From: Microbacterium paulum
Lineage (GTDB): Bacteria; Actinomycetota; Actinomycetes; Actinomycetales; Microbacteriaceae
Length of the DNA stretch: 56,266 bases
NCBI RefSeq assembly: GCF_015707995.1
Contig: NZ_JAAGRY010000013.1
Coordinates: 1 to 56,266, forward strand
Direction: 5' to 3'
The translations under genes were made by a program, and so were the position numbers. Shown here in pieces: positions 17,085-26,015 of this stretch (the first letter of the stretch is position 1; the number at the start of each line of letters is the position of its first letter). The notes beneath the pieces were generated by a model. It saw only the letters and a list, made by a program, of their open reading frames with translations. It ran no database searches and was not told the DNA's origin.

Positions 17085-17570
17085 GTGACCGCCCCGTTCG
17101 TCGCCCCCCGCATCATCGCCGTCGCCGCCGCCGTCATCCTGGGTGCCGCGCTCGTCGCCTGCACGCCCACCGCCGCACCGTCGACCCCGACGCCGACCAA
17201 CACGGAGAGCACCGTGCACGCATTCCAGCCCGTCTACGACGCCGTCGCCGCCTCGGACCCGCGCGTCGAACGCGTGAGCAGCGTGTCCTTCAGCCAGTCC
17301 GGAGCGGCCCGTCAGCTGACGGTCGTGATCCGCGTCACCGGAGACGAGCCGGTCACCACCGACACACTCGTTGCCGTTCTCACCGCGATCCGAGATTCGG
17401 CGGGCGGATCCGCCGACATGCTGCAGCTCATCGCCCGGGACGCCGACGACCCCGATCGGCTCCTCGATCTCGAACCGGCGATCGCGGGGCTGCCGAGCGG
17501 AGTCTCGGCGCTGCGGATCGACGGCGCGCTGGTGGTCCCGTTCGACGACCTGAATCAACTCGGAGGATGA
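17085..17570 (+). CDS. Small putative lipoprotein of the ESX-like cassette
   Basis: A 161-aa protein starting with GTG one base after the previous stop. A hydrophobic signal (IIAVAAAVILGAALVAC) ends in a lipobox with Cys at residue 26, followed by a Thr/Pro-rich linker. The mature domain of about 120 residues contains SSVSFSQSGAARQLTVVIRV and matches no family I recognise. It overlaps the following gene by ATGA. Position between the membrane hydrolase and a cytosolic protein suggests a role in the same envelope process. Confidence 0.65.
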   Translation: MTAPFVAPRIIAVAAAVILGAALVACTPTAAPSTPTPTNTESTVHAFQPVYDAVAASDPRVERVSSVSFSQSGAARQLTVVIRVTGDEPVTTDTLVAVLTAIRDSAGGSADMLQLIARDADDPDRLLDLEPAIAGLPSGVSALRIDGALVVPFDDLNQLGG

Positions 17571-18202
17571 CCCCTCACGATGTGCCCGAGCTCGCGTTCC
17601 GCCTGATCGGAACGTGGTGGCCGGTCGACCTCGAATCCGACGAAGCGGCGAGCGCTTCGGCATCCGCCGTCGCCCGCGGCACGCTCGGAACCCGCGACCA
17701 AGAGGCGACGGCGCGCAGGCGGCTGCGCGACGACCTCGTGGTCGCCGCGCGGACCGCGCGCGAGGCACGGGCGCGCCTGATGCTCCTGCAGACCGAACTC
17801 GCCCCCGGTGAGCCGATGTCGGCGACGCTCACCTTGTACGACGACGACCGCGTGCGGATGAGTCCCGCCATCGGCACATCACCGGATCGCGTGCTCGCCG
17901 TCCTCGAGGAGAGCCTGCCGACCATCGCCCCCGATCTTGCGCCCACCGCCGTCCGGCGCCCCTTCACGGACGGCGAGGTGGTGCGCGTGCACCGCGTCGA
18001 CGAGGTGATCGAGGTCGAGGCCGGCCAGGAGTTCACACAGCGCCGTCTCGTCGCACAGTACTGGTATCCGCGGCCCGACTCCAAGCACCTGGTCCTCGCG
18101 GTGCTCTCGACTCCCCTCGGCGACATCCCGCACACTCTGCTGTCCTACTTCGACGCCATCGTCGAGGTCTCCCGCTTCATCGAACCCATCGTCGCGGACT
18201 GA
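17567..18202 (+). CDS. Unknown protein, last gene of the ESX-like cassette
   Basis: A 211-aa soluble, acidic protein with no signal peptide, which I do not recognise. It has an aromatic N-terminal segment (AFRLIGTWWPVDLE), an Ala/Arg-rich middle and a C-terminal block (RRLVAQYWYPRPDSKHLVLA, then GDIPHTLLSYFDAIVEVSRF). Its ATG overlaps the lipoprotein stop. A decayed second copy of the C-terminal block follows at about 18381-18575. Tandem copies of a small gene at the end of a toxin-like operon are typical of immunity genes, but that role here is inference. Confidence 0.65.
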   Translation: MTPHDVPELAFRLIGTWWPVDLESDEAASASASAVARGTLGTRDQEATARRRLRDDLVVAARTAREARARLMLLQTELAPGEPMSATLTLYDDDRVRMSPAIGTSPDRVLAVLEESLPTIAPDLAPTAVRRPFTDGEVVRVHRVDEVIEVEAGQEFTQRRLVAQYWYPRPDSKHLVLAVLSTPLGDIPHTLLSYFDAIVEVSRFIEPIVAD

Positions 18203-18347
18203 GCCCGCGCGGTGACGATCGTTCCGGGATGCGGTGGCGATCGCGCAGTCGCGTCTCGTCGCAGTGTTCGCCGGCATGGCTTGACGCGCGCAGACCTCGA
18301 CAAGCTGTGAGGATGCCCCGACTCCCCGGCGCCCACTGACGGCGGCC

Positions 18348-18602
18348 TTGATCGCAGAACTCCTCCTCGCACCGCTCACCATGTCGACCGCCGAGGTCGA
18401 GGACGGCGCGGAGCTCCCCGAGTGCCGACTCGTCCCGCAGTACTGGTACCCCCAGCTCGACACGAAGAGGCTCGCTCTCGTCGTGCTCGCCATGCCGTTC
18501 GGCGACATCCCGGACAGGCTCACGTCGTACGTCGACGCGATCGTCGAGATCTCGCGCTTCGTCGCGCCCGCGACGCGCTCCTCCTGCGGCCGGCGATACG
18601 AT
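18348..18602 (+). pseudogene. Decayed duplicate of the preceding gene's C-terminal block
   Basis: In one frame from about 18381 to 18575 the translation (RLVPQYWYPQLDTKRLALVV, then GDIPDRLTSYVDAIVEISRF) matches the last 65 residues of the 17567-18202 product at well over half of its positions. No ATG start or N-terminal two thirds is present, and the frame runs on into hrpA without a matching stop. This is a remnant of a tandem duplication. The stretch 18203-18347 holds nothing I can assign. Confidence 0.75.
18597..18602 (+). promoter_or_regulatory. -10 box TACGAT of hrpA (leaderless)
   Basis: TACGAT lies eight bases before the ATG at 18611, inside the tail of the decayed upstream gene. Confidence 0.4.
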
Positions 18603-18610
18603 GGAGGGCT

Positions 18611-21600
18611 ATGCCTTCCCCCGAACCCGTGATCTCCTACCCGCCGGAGCTGCCCGTCAGCGCCGCGCGCGAAGAGATCGCGCGCGCGATCGAGGGGCAT
18701 CAAGTCGTGATCGTCGCGGGGGCGACCGGGTCGGGCAAGACCACGCAGCTCCCGAAGATCTGTCTCGAGCTCGGCCGCACGAAGATCGCGCACACTCAGC
18801 CGCGCCGCATCGCCGCCCGTACGATCGCCGAACGTATCGCGCACGAGCTCGAGGTTCCCCTCGGGGGCGCCGTCGGTTACAAGGTGCGCTTCACCGATCA
18901 GGTCTCCGCCGACACCAAGGTCGCGCTCGTGACCGATGGCATCCTGCTCAACGAGATCCACCGCGACCGGTTGCTGCGGCGCTACGACACGATCATCGTC
19001 GACGAGGCGCACGAGCGGTCGCTGAACATCGATTTCCTCCTCGGCTACCTCGCCCGCATCCTCCCCGAGCGCCCCGACCTGAAGGTCATCATCACGTCGG
19101 CGACGATCGACCCCGAGAGTTTCGCGAAGCACTTCGCGGATGCCGCGGGCACACCGGCGCCGATCGTCGAGGTCTCGGGGCGCACCTTTCCGGTCGAGAT
19201 CCGCTACCGCTCCCCCGTCGACGGCGCCGCCGAGGAGGGCGAGAGCGACGACGTCGACACCCTCCTCTCGGCGCTCCGCGAACTCGACCGCGAGTCGGAC
19301 GGCGACGTGCTCGTCTTCCTCCCCGGTGAGGCCGAGATCCACGACGCGATGGATGCCGTGCGCGGCATGTACGCGAAAGACGCCCGGCCGACCGAGGTGC
19401 TGCCGCTCTACGGCCGCCTCTCGGCGGCAGAACAGCACCGCGTGTTCGAGCCCCCGCGCATCGCGGGCGTCCGCCGCCGCGTGATCCTGGCGACGAACGT
19501 CGCCGAGACGAGCCTCACCGTCCCGGGCATCCGTTACGTCGTCGATGCGGGCACGGCGCGCATCTCGCGCTACAGCGTGCGCTCGAAGGTGCAGCGGCTG
19601 CCGATCGAGCCCGTGTCACAGGCATCCGCACAGCAGCGCGCCGGGCGCGCGGGCCGCACCTCCGACGGCATCGCGATCCGCCTGTACAGCGAAGAAGACT
19701 TCTCTGCGCGGCACGAGTACACCGAGCCCGAGATCCTGCGCACCTCGCTCGCCTCGGTCATTCTGCAGATGCTCGCACTGGGCTTCGGCGACATCGAGGA
19801 TTTCCCGTTCCTCACGAAACCCGACAGCCGCGGAGTGAAAGCCGCGTTCGAGCTTCTCACCGAACTGCGCGCCGTGACCTCCGCGCGCAGGCTGACGAAG
19901 ATCGGGCGCGAGATCGCCCGCCTGCCGATCGATCCCCGCTTCGCACGCATGCTGGTCGAGGCCCGCCGGCTCGATGTGACCGAACCGGTGCTCGCGATCG
20001 TGTCGGGGCTGTCGATCCAAGACGTGCGAGAACGTCCGTCTGCCGAGGACGGCGCCGCGCGCGAGCAGGCCGAGCGGATGCACGCGCGGTTCGCCGACCC
20101 GACGAGCGACTTTCTCACTCTGCTGAACCTCTGGAATCATCTGCAGACCGCGCAGCGCGAACTCGGCTCGAGCGCGTTCCGGCGGCTGTGCCGCGCGGAG
20201 TTCCTCAACTATGTACGTGTGCGGGAATGGTTCGATGTGCACCGCCAACTGCGCCAGTTGACGGGGGCGAAAGGTTCGCCGAAGCAAGCCGATGACGCGC
20301 CCACCGCCGACCCGGCCCTCGTGCACCGTGCGATGCTCGCGGGCCTGCTCTCGCACATCGGCATCCTCGACACGCGGTCGCTCGCTGCGGCAGCCCGCGG
20401 CAAGACCGGGCCCGACAAGAAGCGCAAGCAGCTCGCGTCGTACCGCGGCGCGCGCGGCGCGACGTTCGCGATCTTCCCCGGGTCGGCGTTGCGCAAGGCC
20501 TCGCCCGACGCCGTCATGGCGGCCGAACTCGTCGAGACCTCGCGCCTCTACGCCCGCACCGTCGCCGCGATCGATCCGGCGTGGGCCGAAGAGCTCGCCG
20601 GAGACCTCGCGCACCGGCAGCTGAGCGATCCGCACTGGTCGAAGGATGCCGGGGCCGCCGTCGCGGCCGAGAAGGTGACCCTCTTCGGCGTCGAGATCAT
20701 CCCGCGCCGGCGGGTGCAGCTCGCCCGCATCGACCAGCCGCTCGCGCGCGAGCTGTTCCTGCGCCACGCCCTTGTCGACGGCGAGTGGAACACGGCGCAC
20801 CTCGACAAGAAGCTCACCGCGTTCGAGCGTCGCAACCTCGAACTGCGCCGCCGCCTCGAGAAGGTCGAAGAGCGCGAGCGCCGCCGAGACATCCTCGTGG
20901 GCGACGAGGCGGTGTTCGCCTTCTACGACGCCCGCGTGCCCGACGACGTGTTCGACGTGCGCTCGTTCGAGCGGTGGTGGCGCGAGGCATCCACCCGCAC
21001 CCCACGCCTGCTCGACATGACCGAGAGCGACCTCAAAGACGACGCCGGGCGCTCCGACGACCGTGCGTTCCCGGGCCGGTGGGAACAGGGCGACCAAGTG
21101 CTCTCGCTCTCGTATCGGTTCGAGCCGGGAGACCCCGAAGACGGCGTCAGCGTGATCGTGCCGCTGCCGTTGCTCGCCGGGCTGCGGCCCGACGGCTTCG
21201 ACTGGCAGGTGCCGGGGCTGCGGGCAGAACTCATCACGGCGCTGCTGCGTGCGCTGCCGAAGGCGATCCGTCGTCACGTCGTGCCTGCGGCCGACTGGGC
21301 GGCGACGCTCGGCGACGAACTCACCGGCGACGGCCCCGAACACCATCGCGGGCTTCCCGCACTGGCCCTGCGCGACGCACTCGCCCGACGCATCCAGCGG
21401 GTCGCGAACCAGCCCGTGACCGCCGCCGACTTCGAGGTCGAACGCGTGCCCGCGCACCTGCTCATGACGTTCCGCGCCGTCGACCACCGCGGGCGCACCG
21501 TCGGCACCTCGCGCGACCTCGTCGACCTGCAGCAGCGGCTCGCCGGGCGGGCTCGCGAACAGGTCGCCCGCTCGTTGACCCGCGCGACGCCCGGCGGGGG

Positions 21601-22585
21601 CGTCGGGGTGGCTCGTCCCACAAATGGTCGTTCGGAGGGCGCGGAAGCGACCCATTCTGGGACAACGCCCGCCCCAAATGGGACAACCCCCGGGCAGGGC
21701 GGCGCGGCGGCGCTCGCGGAGCGGTCGGGCATCACGTCGTGGGATCTCGGCACGCTCCCCGAGGTCGTCGACACGCGGGTCGCCGGGGGCGTCGTGCGCG
21801 GCTACCCGGCGCTGGTCGATGAGAAGGATGCCGTGGCGCTGCGCATCGAGTCGACGCCCGAGCGCGCGTCACGGCTCACCCACGCGGGCGTCCGCCGCCT
21901 GCTGCTGCTCGCCGTGCCCTCGCCGAGCGCGTACGTGCTCGAGCACCTCACCGCCGCCGAGAAGCTTTCGCTCGCCACCTCTCCCTACCCCTCGGCGAAA
22001 GCCCTGATCGAAGACGCCCGGGTCGCGGTCGCCGACGCGGTGATGGCGCGCGTCGCACCGACGGGCGTGCGCACCCCCGAGCAGTTCGCCGCGGTGCGCG
22101 ATGCCCTGTCGGCCGCCGTCGTCGACGACCTGTTCGCGGCGGTGTCGCTGACCGCCCGCATCCTCACCGCGCACCGCGACGTCGAATGCGCGGTGAAGGC
22201 GCAGAACTCCATGACCCTGCTCGCCGCGCTCGGCGACGTGAAAACGCAGCTCGCCGGGCTCGTGTTCCCCGGTTTCGTGGCCCGTACGGGGCTCGCCCGG
22301 CTCGCGCACCTCCCCCGCTATCTGCAGGGCGCGCTCGTGCGCGTGCAGACCCTCGCCGACAGTCCCGGCCGAGACCGCCAGCGCCTCACCGAGTTCGAGC
22401 GTGCCGCGGCGCTATACACGGATGCCGGGGGCACGACGCCTCTCGCCCCCGATGCCCCCGCTGAACTCTCGCACGCCCGCTGGCTGCTCGAAGAGCTGCG
22501 CGTCAGTCTCTTCGCCCAGCAGCTCGGCACCGCCGAGCCGGTCTCGCTGCAGCGCATCACCAAGGCCCTCGCCGCCCGCGGCTGA
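18611..22585 (+). CDS. hrpA: ATP-dependent RNA helicase HrpA (DEAH box)
   Basis: A 1324-aa DEAH-box helicase. Motif I GATGSGKTTQ (about residue 39), motif II DEAHER, motif III SATID and motif VI QRAGRAGR are in order. The helicase-associated domain and the long C-terminal DUF3418 region follow, giving the usual length of about 1,300 residues. HrpA rescues stalled ribosomes and acts in mRNA processing. Oddly, residues about 1002-1026 are encoded by a palindromic repeat (21615-21690) that reads as a Gly/Thr/Pro-rich insert between domains. The start at 18611 is preferred over the long upstream frame because of the -10 box and the N-terminal SYPPELPVSA. Confidence 0.95.
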   Translation: MPSPEPVISYPPELPVSAAREEIARAIEGHQVVIVAGATGSGKTTQLPKICLELGRTKIAHTQPRRIAARTIAERIAHELEVPLGGAVGYKVRFTDQVSADTKVALVTDGILLNEIHRDRLLRRYDTIIVDEAHERSLNIDFLLGYLARILPERPDLKVIITSATIDPESFAKHFADAAGTPAPIVEVSGRTFPVEIRYRSPVDGAAEEGESDDVDTLLSALRELDRESDGDVLVFLPGEAEIHDAMDAVRGMYAKDARPTEVLPLYGRLSAAEQHRVFEPPRIAGVRRRVILATNVAETSLTVPGIRYVVDAGTARISRYSVRSKVQRLPIEPVSQASAQQRAGRAGRTSDGIAIRLYSEEDFSARHEYTEPEILRTSLASVILQMLALGFGDIEDFPFLTKPDSRGVKAAFELLTELRAVTSARRLTKIGREIARLPIDPRFARMLVEARRLDVTEPVLAIVSGLSIQDVRERPSAEDGAAREQAERMHARFADPTSDFLTLLNLWNHLQTAQRELGSSAFRRLCRAEFLNYVRVREWFDVHRQLRQLTGAKGSPKQADDAPTADPALVHRAMLAGLLSHIGILDTRSLAAAARGKTGPDKKRKQLASYRGARGATFAIFPGSALRKASPDAVMAAELVETSRLYARTVAAIDPAWAEELAGDLAHRQLSDPHWSKDAGAAVAAEKVTLFGVEIIPRRRVQLARIDQPLARELFLRHALVDGEWNTAHLDKKLTAFERRNLELRRRLEKVEERERRRDILVGDEAVFAFYDARVPDDVFDVRSFERWWREASTRTPRLLDMTESDLKDDAGRSDDRAFPGRWEQGDQVLSLSYRFEPGDPEDGVSVIVPLPLLAGLRPDGFDWQVPGLRAELITALLRALPKAIRRHVVPAADWAATLGDELTGDGPEHHRGLPALALRDALARRIQRVANQPVTAADFEVERVPAHLLMTFRAVDHRGRTVGTSRDLVDLQQRLAGRAREQVARSLTRATPGGGVGVARPTNGRSEGAEATHSGTTPAPNGTTPGQGGAAALAERSGITSWDLGTLPEVVDTRVAGGVVRGYPALVDEKDAVALRIESTPERASRLTHAGVRRLLLLAVPSPSAYVLEHLTAAEKLSLATSPYPSAKALIEDARVAVADAVMARVAPTGVRTPEQFAAVRDALSAAVVDDLFAAVSLTARILTAHRDVECAVKAQNSMTLLAALGDVKTQLAGLVFPGFVARTGLARLAHLPRYLQGALVRVQTLADSPGRDRQRLTEFERAAALYTDAGGTTPLAPDAPAELSHARWLLEELRVSLFAQQLGTAEPVSLQRITKALAARG
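21615..21684. repeat. Palindromic repeat inserted in frame within hrpA
   Basis: GTCCCACAAATGGTCG (21615-21630) pairs with CGACCCATTCTGGGAC (21648-21663) at 13 of 16 positions. A third related unit, CCCCAAATGGGAC, lies at 21672-21684. Its lower GC content and its symmetry stand out from the flanking coding sequence. It looks like an intergenic-type repeat that inserted into a tolerant linker of hrpA. Confidence 0.65.
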
Positions 22586-22623
22586 CCTCGGCTCACCCCC
22601 ACCCCGCGCCCACCGGGCGGGCA

Positions 22624-22629
22624 TAGTCT
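22624..22629 (+). promoter_or_regulatory. -10 box TAGTCT of the MDR oxidoreductase gene
   Basis: TAGTCT lies ten bases before ATG 22640, predicting a leader of only a few bases. Confidence 0.35.
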
Positions 22630-22639
22630 GAGACGCACC

Positions 22640-23587
22640 ATGAGCACCGCGATCGCGTACACCGAACTCGGAGGGCCGGAGGTCCTCACCGTCATCGACA
22701 TCGACGTCGATGTGCCGGCGCCCGGCCCGGGCGAGGTCGCCGTGCGGGTCGAGGCCGCCGGCGTCAATCCGCTCGATCTGAAGCTGCGCTCAGGCCTCCG
22801 CGTGTCGCCGCCGATCACGCAGCCGCGGCGCGTGGGGTCGGATGCCGCGGGTGTCGTCACCGCCGTCGGCGACGGCGTCGAGGGCTATCGCCCCGGTGAT
22901 GCGGTGATCGTGTGGGGCGCGCACGGCGCGTACGCGACCGATCTCATCGTGCCGTCGGCGCATGTCGTCCGCCGCCCCGAGGGAGTGAGCGCGGCGCAGG
23001 GCGCTGCCCTCGGCATCCCGATCGGCACGGCCTATCAGACGGTGCGCTCGCTCGCGATCGGCGCCGACGACACGGTGCTCGTCCATGCCGCCTCGGGCGC
23101 GGTGGGGCAGGCGGTCGTGCAGTTCGCGCGGTTGTACGGCGCGACCGTGCTCGGCACGACGAGCGATCGCCGCGCAGACCGCGTGCGCGAGCTGGGCGCG
23201 ACGCCGCTCCCCTACGGTGCCGACGTCGTCGAGCGGGTGCGCGAGCTCGCGCCGCAGGGGGTGACCGTCGCGATCGACCTCGTCGGCACCGACGAGGCCC
23301 TCGAGCAGTCGATCGCACTTGTGGCCGACAAGAGCCGCATCGCGACGCTCGTGCGCGGTGCGGATGCCTCAGGGCTCGGCATCCGTGCCTTCAGCGGCGG
23401 CAGCCCCGAGCCCCTCACAGGTCAGCAGCAGGCGTGGCGCGCCGAGGCGATCCCGGTCGCGGCCGCGCTCATCGCGCGGGGAGCCTTCTCGGTCGAGCTC
23501 GGCCCCGAGCTGCCCCTCGCCGACGCCGCCGAGGCGCACCGCCTGGTCGAGGCCGGCGCCGACGGCAAGGTCGTGCTCATCCCCTGA
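22640..23587 (+). CDS. MDR-superfamily NADP-dependent oxidoreductase (quinone-reductase-like)
   Basis: A 315-aa zinc-independent medium-chain dehydrogenase/reductase. The GroES-like N-terminal half shows VNPLDLKLRSG and VGSDAAGVVTAVGDGV. The cofactor-binding half has VLVHAASGAVGQAVVQ, the AxxGxxG nucleotide motif of quinone oxidoreductases. No zinc-binding Cys cluster is present. Such enzymes reduce quinones or alpha,beta-unsaturated carbonyls with NADPH. The substrate is unknown. The gene stands alone between hrpA and a convergent peptidase gene. Confidence 0.88.
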   Translation: MSTAIAYTELGGPEVLTVIDIDVDVPAPGPGEVAVRVEAAGVNPLDLKLRSGLRVSPPITQPRRVGSDAAGVVTAVGDGVEGYRPGDAVIVWGAHGAYATDLIVPSAHVVRRPEGVSAAQGAALGIPIGTAYQTVRSLAIGADDTVLVHAASGAVGQAVVQFARLYGATVLGTTSDRRADRVRELGATPLPYGADVVERVRELAPQGVTVAIDLVGTDEALEQSIALVADKSRIATLVRGADASGLGIRAFSGGSPEPLTGQQQAWRAEAIPVAAALIARGAFSVELGPELPLADAAEAHRLVEAGADGKVVLIP

Positions 23588-23620
23588 CGCGGGGCATCCC
23601 CGACCCCGGGCATCCCCCGG

Positions 23621-24961
23621 TCAGCTCGCCGAAACCAGCGCCCGGTAGAAGCCGATGCCGCGCAGCCACACGTCGACGCGGATGCGCTCGTTGTGCGAGT
23701 GCAGCCCGTCACGCTCTTCGCGCGTGAGGTGGAACGGGGTGAAGCGGTACACGTGCCCGCTGATCGCCGTGAACCACCGGCTGTCGCTCGCGCCCAGCTG
23801 GATGTAGGGGGTCGTCACGATCTCGTCGCCCAGCGCGTCGCGCACGGCGCCGGCGATGCGCCGCCACGGCTCGCCGCGCCACGGCGACACCGGCGAGGGG
23901 TCTGAGCCGTGCCGCACCTCGATCTGCATCTCGGGGTCGGCGATCACACGGCGCACCCGCTCGGCGGCCCCCGCGACGGTGTCACCGGTCAGCAGGCGGA
24001 TGTTCACCGAGGCGCGGGCCGTCGTCGCGAGCACGTTCTCACCCGGCGCCCCCGACAGCTCGGTCGCGACGGCCGTGGTGCGCACCATCGCGTTGGTCTC
24101 GGCGCCCAGACGCGGCAGCACGGCGGCGAGCACGGGACCGGTGAGACCGAGGTGACCGAAGACCCAGCGCAGCGGCTGCGGGGTGTGCGGGGCGAGGGTG
24201 GCGAACATGGCGCGCACGGGCGGCGCGATGCGGGTGGGGAACGGATGCCTGTGCAGCCGGTCGATCGCCCGCGCGAGCCGCGCCGTCGCGGGCATCGCCG
24301 GCGGTGTCGAGGCGTGCCCGCCGGTCTCGCGCGCGGTGAGGAGCACGGTCATGACGCCGCGCTCGGCCACCCCGATCATCGCCGTCGGCACGGTCACTCC
24401 GGGCACGGCCCCATCGACGACGGCGCCGCCCTCGTCGATGACGAGCCCCGGGCGCACGCCCCGCTCGGTCAGCAGCGCGACGATCGCCTGGGCTCCCTCG
24501 CCCGCCGTCTCCTCGTTGTGACCGAACGACAGGTACACGTCGTGTGCGGGCGCGAAGCCCTCCGCGACGAGCTGCTCGACGGCTTCGAGAATGGCGACGA
24601 GCGCCCCCTTGTCGTCGATCGCGCCGCGGGCGTGGATCGCCGCGTCAGCGCCCTCGCCGACGATCTCGGCGGCGAACGGAGGGTGATCCCACTCCTCGTC
24701 GACGACCGGCACGACGTCGAGGTGCGCCATGAGCACGAGCGGGTCGGATGCCTGTGCCCCGGGCCACCGGTAGAGCAGCGAATGCCCGTCGACGACCTCG
24801 CGCTCGAGCGTTTCGTGGGTGTGCGGGTAGAGCCTGACGAGCGCGGCGAGGAAGTCGTCGAACGGCTGCCAGTCGATCTCGGACTCGTCGGTGCGGGAGA
24901 CGGTCGGAATCTGCAGCAGTTCGCGAAAGCGGGCGATCGCGGCGTCGTCGGTCGGAGTCAC
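23621..24961 (-). CDS. M20-family metallopeptidase (carboxypeptidase/PM20D1-like)
   Basis: A 446-aa dinuclear zinc peptidase. The ligands and catalytic residues are visible: LMAHLDVVPV (His, Asp), ARGAIDDKGALV (bridging Asp) and GHNEETAGEG (Glu base and ligand). The dimerisation domain lies in the middle, and a final His lies in RFTPFHLT near the C-terminus. The group includes CPS1-type carboxypeptidases and N-acyl-amino-acid hydrolases. The GTG at 24961 follows TAGGCT by six bases (leaderless). The gene is divergent from the Gfo/Idh/MocA gene. Confidence 0.9.
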   Translation of the reverse strand: MTPTDDAAIARFRELLQIPTVSRTDESEIDWQPFDDFLAALVRLYPHTHETLEREVVDGHSLLYRWPGAQASDPLVLMAHLDVVPVVDEEWDHPPFAAEIVGEGADAAIHARGAIDDKGALVAILEAVEQLVAEGFAPAHDVYLSFGHNEETAGEGAQAIVALLTERGVRPGLVIDEGGAVVDGAVPGVTVPTAMIGVAERGVMTVLLTARETGGHASTPPAMPATARLARAIDRLHRHPFPTRIAPPVRAMFATLAPHTPQPLRWVFGHLGLTGPVLAAVLPRLGAETNAMVRTTAVATELSGAPGENVLATTARASVNIRLLTGDTVAGAAERVRRVIADPEMQIEVRHGSDPSPVSPWRGEPWRRIAGAVRDALGDEIVTTPYIQLGASDSRWFTAISGHVYRFTPFHLTREERDGLHSHNERIRVDVWLRGIGFYRALVSAS

Positions 24962-24967
24962 CCCACG

Positions 24968-24973
24968 AGCCTA
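24968..24973 (-). promoter_or_regulatory. -10 box TAGGCT of the M20 peptidase gene (leaderless)
   Basis: On the minus strand TAGGCT is followed by six bases and the GTG at 24961. Confidence 0.5.
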
Positions 24974-25018
24974 GCCCCGCGGGCGATCCGCCCCCGGCGA
25001 CCGCGAAGGTGCGGCGGC

Positions 25019-25024
25019 TAGGCT
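25019..25024 (+). promoter_or_regulatory. -10 box TAGGCT of the Gfo/Idh/MocA gene (leaderless)
   Basis: TAGGCT is followed by six bases and ATG 25031. The divergent M20 gene uses the identical box and spacing. Confidence 0.5.
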
Positions 25025-25030
25025 CGACGC

Positions 25031-26014
25031 ATGACCGACATCCGCTGGGGCATCCTCGCGACGGGCGGGATCGCACACGCCTTCACCGCCGATCTCCGCA
25101 CCGCCGGCCTCGACGTCGCCGCCGTCGGGTCGCGCCGCATCGAGGCAGCGCGCGCCTTCGCCGAGCAGTACGACATCCCGCACGCGCACGGCTCGTACGA
25201 CGAGCTCGTCGCCGACCCCGACGTCGACATCGTCTACGTGGCATCCCCGCACAGCCACCACCTCGAACACGCGACGCTCGCCCTCGAAGCGGGCAAGCAC
25301 GTGCTCATCGAGAAGGCGGTCACCCTCGACGCCGACGAGGCGCGCGCGCTCCGCGACCTCGCCGCCGCGCGGGGCCTGCTCGTCATGGAGGCGATGTGGA
25401 CGCGGTATCTGCCGCACATGGTGCGCATCCGCGAGATCGTCGCCGCGGGCACGCTCGGCGAGGTGCGGATCGTCTCGGCCGACCACACCCAGCGCCTCCC
25501 CAGCGATCCGAGCCACCGGCTCAACGCGCTCGAACTCGGCGGCGGAGCGCTGCTCGACCTCGGCATCTACCCGGTCTCGTTCGCGGTCGACATCCTCGGG
25601 CCGATCGCCACGGCGCGCGCGGTGGGACGCCTGGCCGAGACCGGCGCCGACACCGAGGTCGCCATCGCCGCGGAGCACGCCGGCGGCGCCGTCTCGTCGC
25701 TCGCGGTGAGCTCCCGCGCGGCGGGCCCGAACACGGCGCACCTCGTGGGCACCGAGGCGCGCATCGACATCGACCGCGTCTGGTACACGCCCACGTCGTT
25801 CCGCGTCATCGCGTACGACGGCACCGTGATCGAGGAATACACGAGCGAGGTCGACGGCCGGGGCATGCAGTTCGAGGCGCTCTACGCCGAGCACCTGATC
25901 CGCGAGGGCCGCACCGACAGCGGCCTGCTGCCGTTCGACGAATCGATCGCGATCATGGCCACCCTCGACGACATCCGCGCCCAGCTGGGCGTGACCTACC
26001 CGAAAGAGCGCTGA
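25031..26014 (+). CDS. Gfo/Idh/MocA-family oxidoreductase
   Basis: A 327-aa NAD(P)-dependent oxidoreductase. The N-terminal Rossmann fold begins RWGILATGGIAHAF, and the family Lys lies in HVLIEKAVTLDADEA (usually EKP; here EKA). The C-terminal alpha/beta domain contains GGGALLDLGIYPVSF with the conserved D-x-G-x-Y pattern. Enzymes of this family oxidise or reduce sugars, inositols or dihydrodiols; the substrate is not evident. The NYN gene starts one base after its stop, so the two are cotranscribed. Confidence 0.9.
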   Translation: MTDIRWGILATGGIAHAFTADLRTAGLDVAAVGSRRIEAARAFAEQYDIPHAHGSYDELVADPDVDIVYVASPHSHHLEHATLALEAGKHVLIEKAVTLDADEARALRDLAAARGLLVMEAMWTRYLPHMVRIREIVAAGTLGEVRIVSADHTQRLPSDPSHRLNALELGGGALLDLGIYPVSFAVDILGPIATARAVGRLAETGADTEVAIAAEHAGGAVSSLAVSSRAAGPNTAHLVGTEARIDIDRVWYTPTSFRVIAYDGTVIEEYTSEVDGRGMQFEALYAEHLIREGRTDSGLLPFDESIAIMATLDDIRAQLGVTYPKER

Positions 26015-26015
26015 C

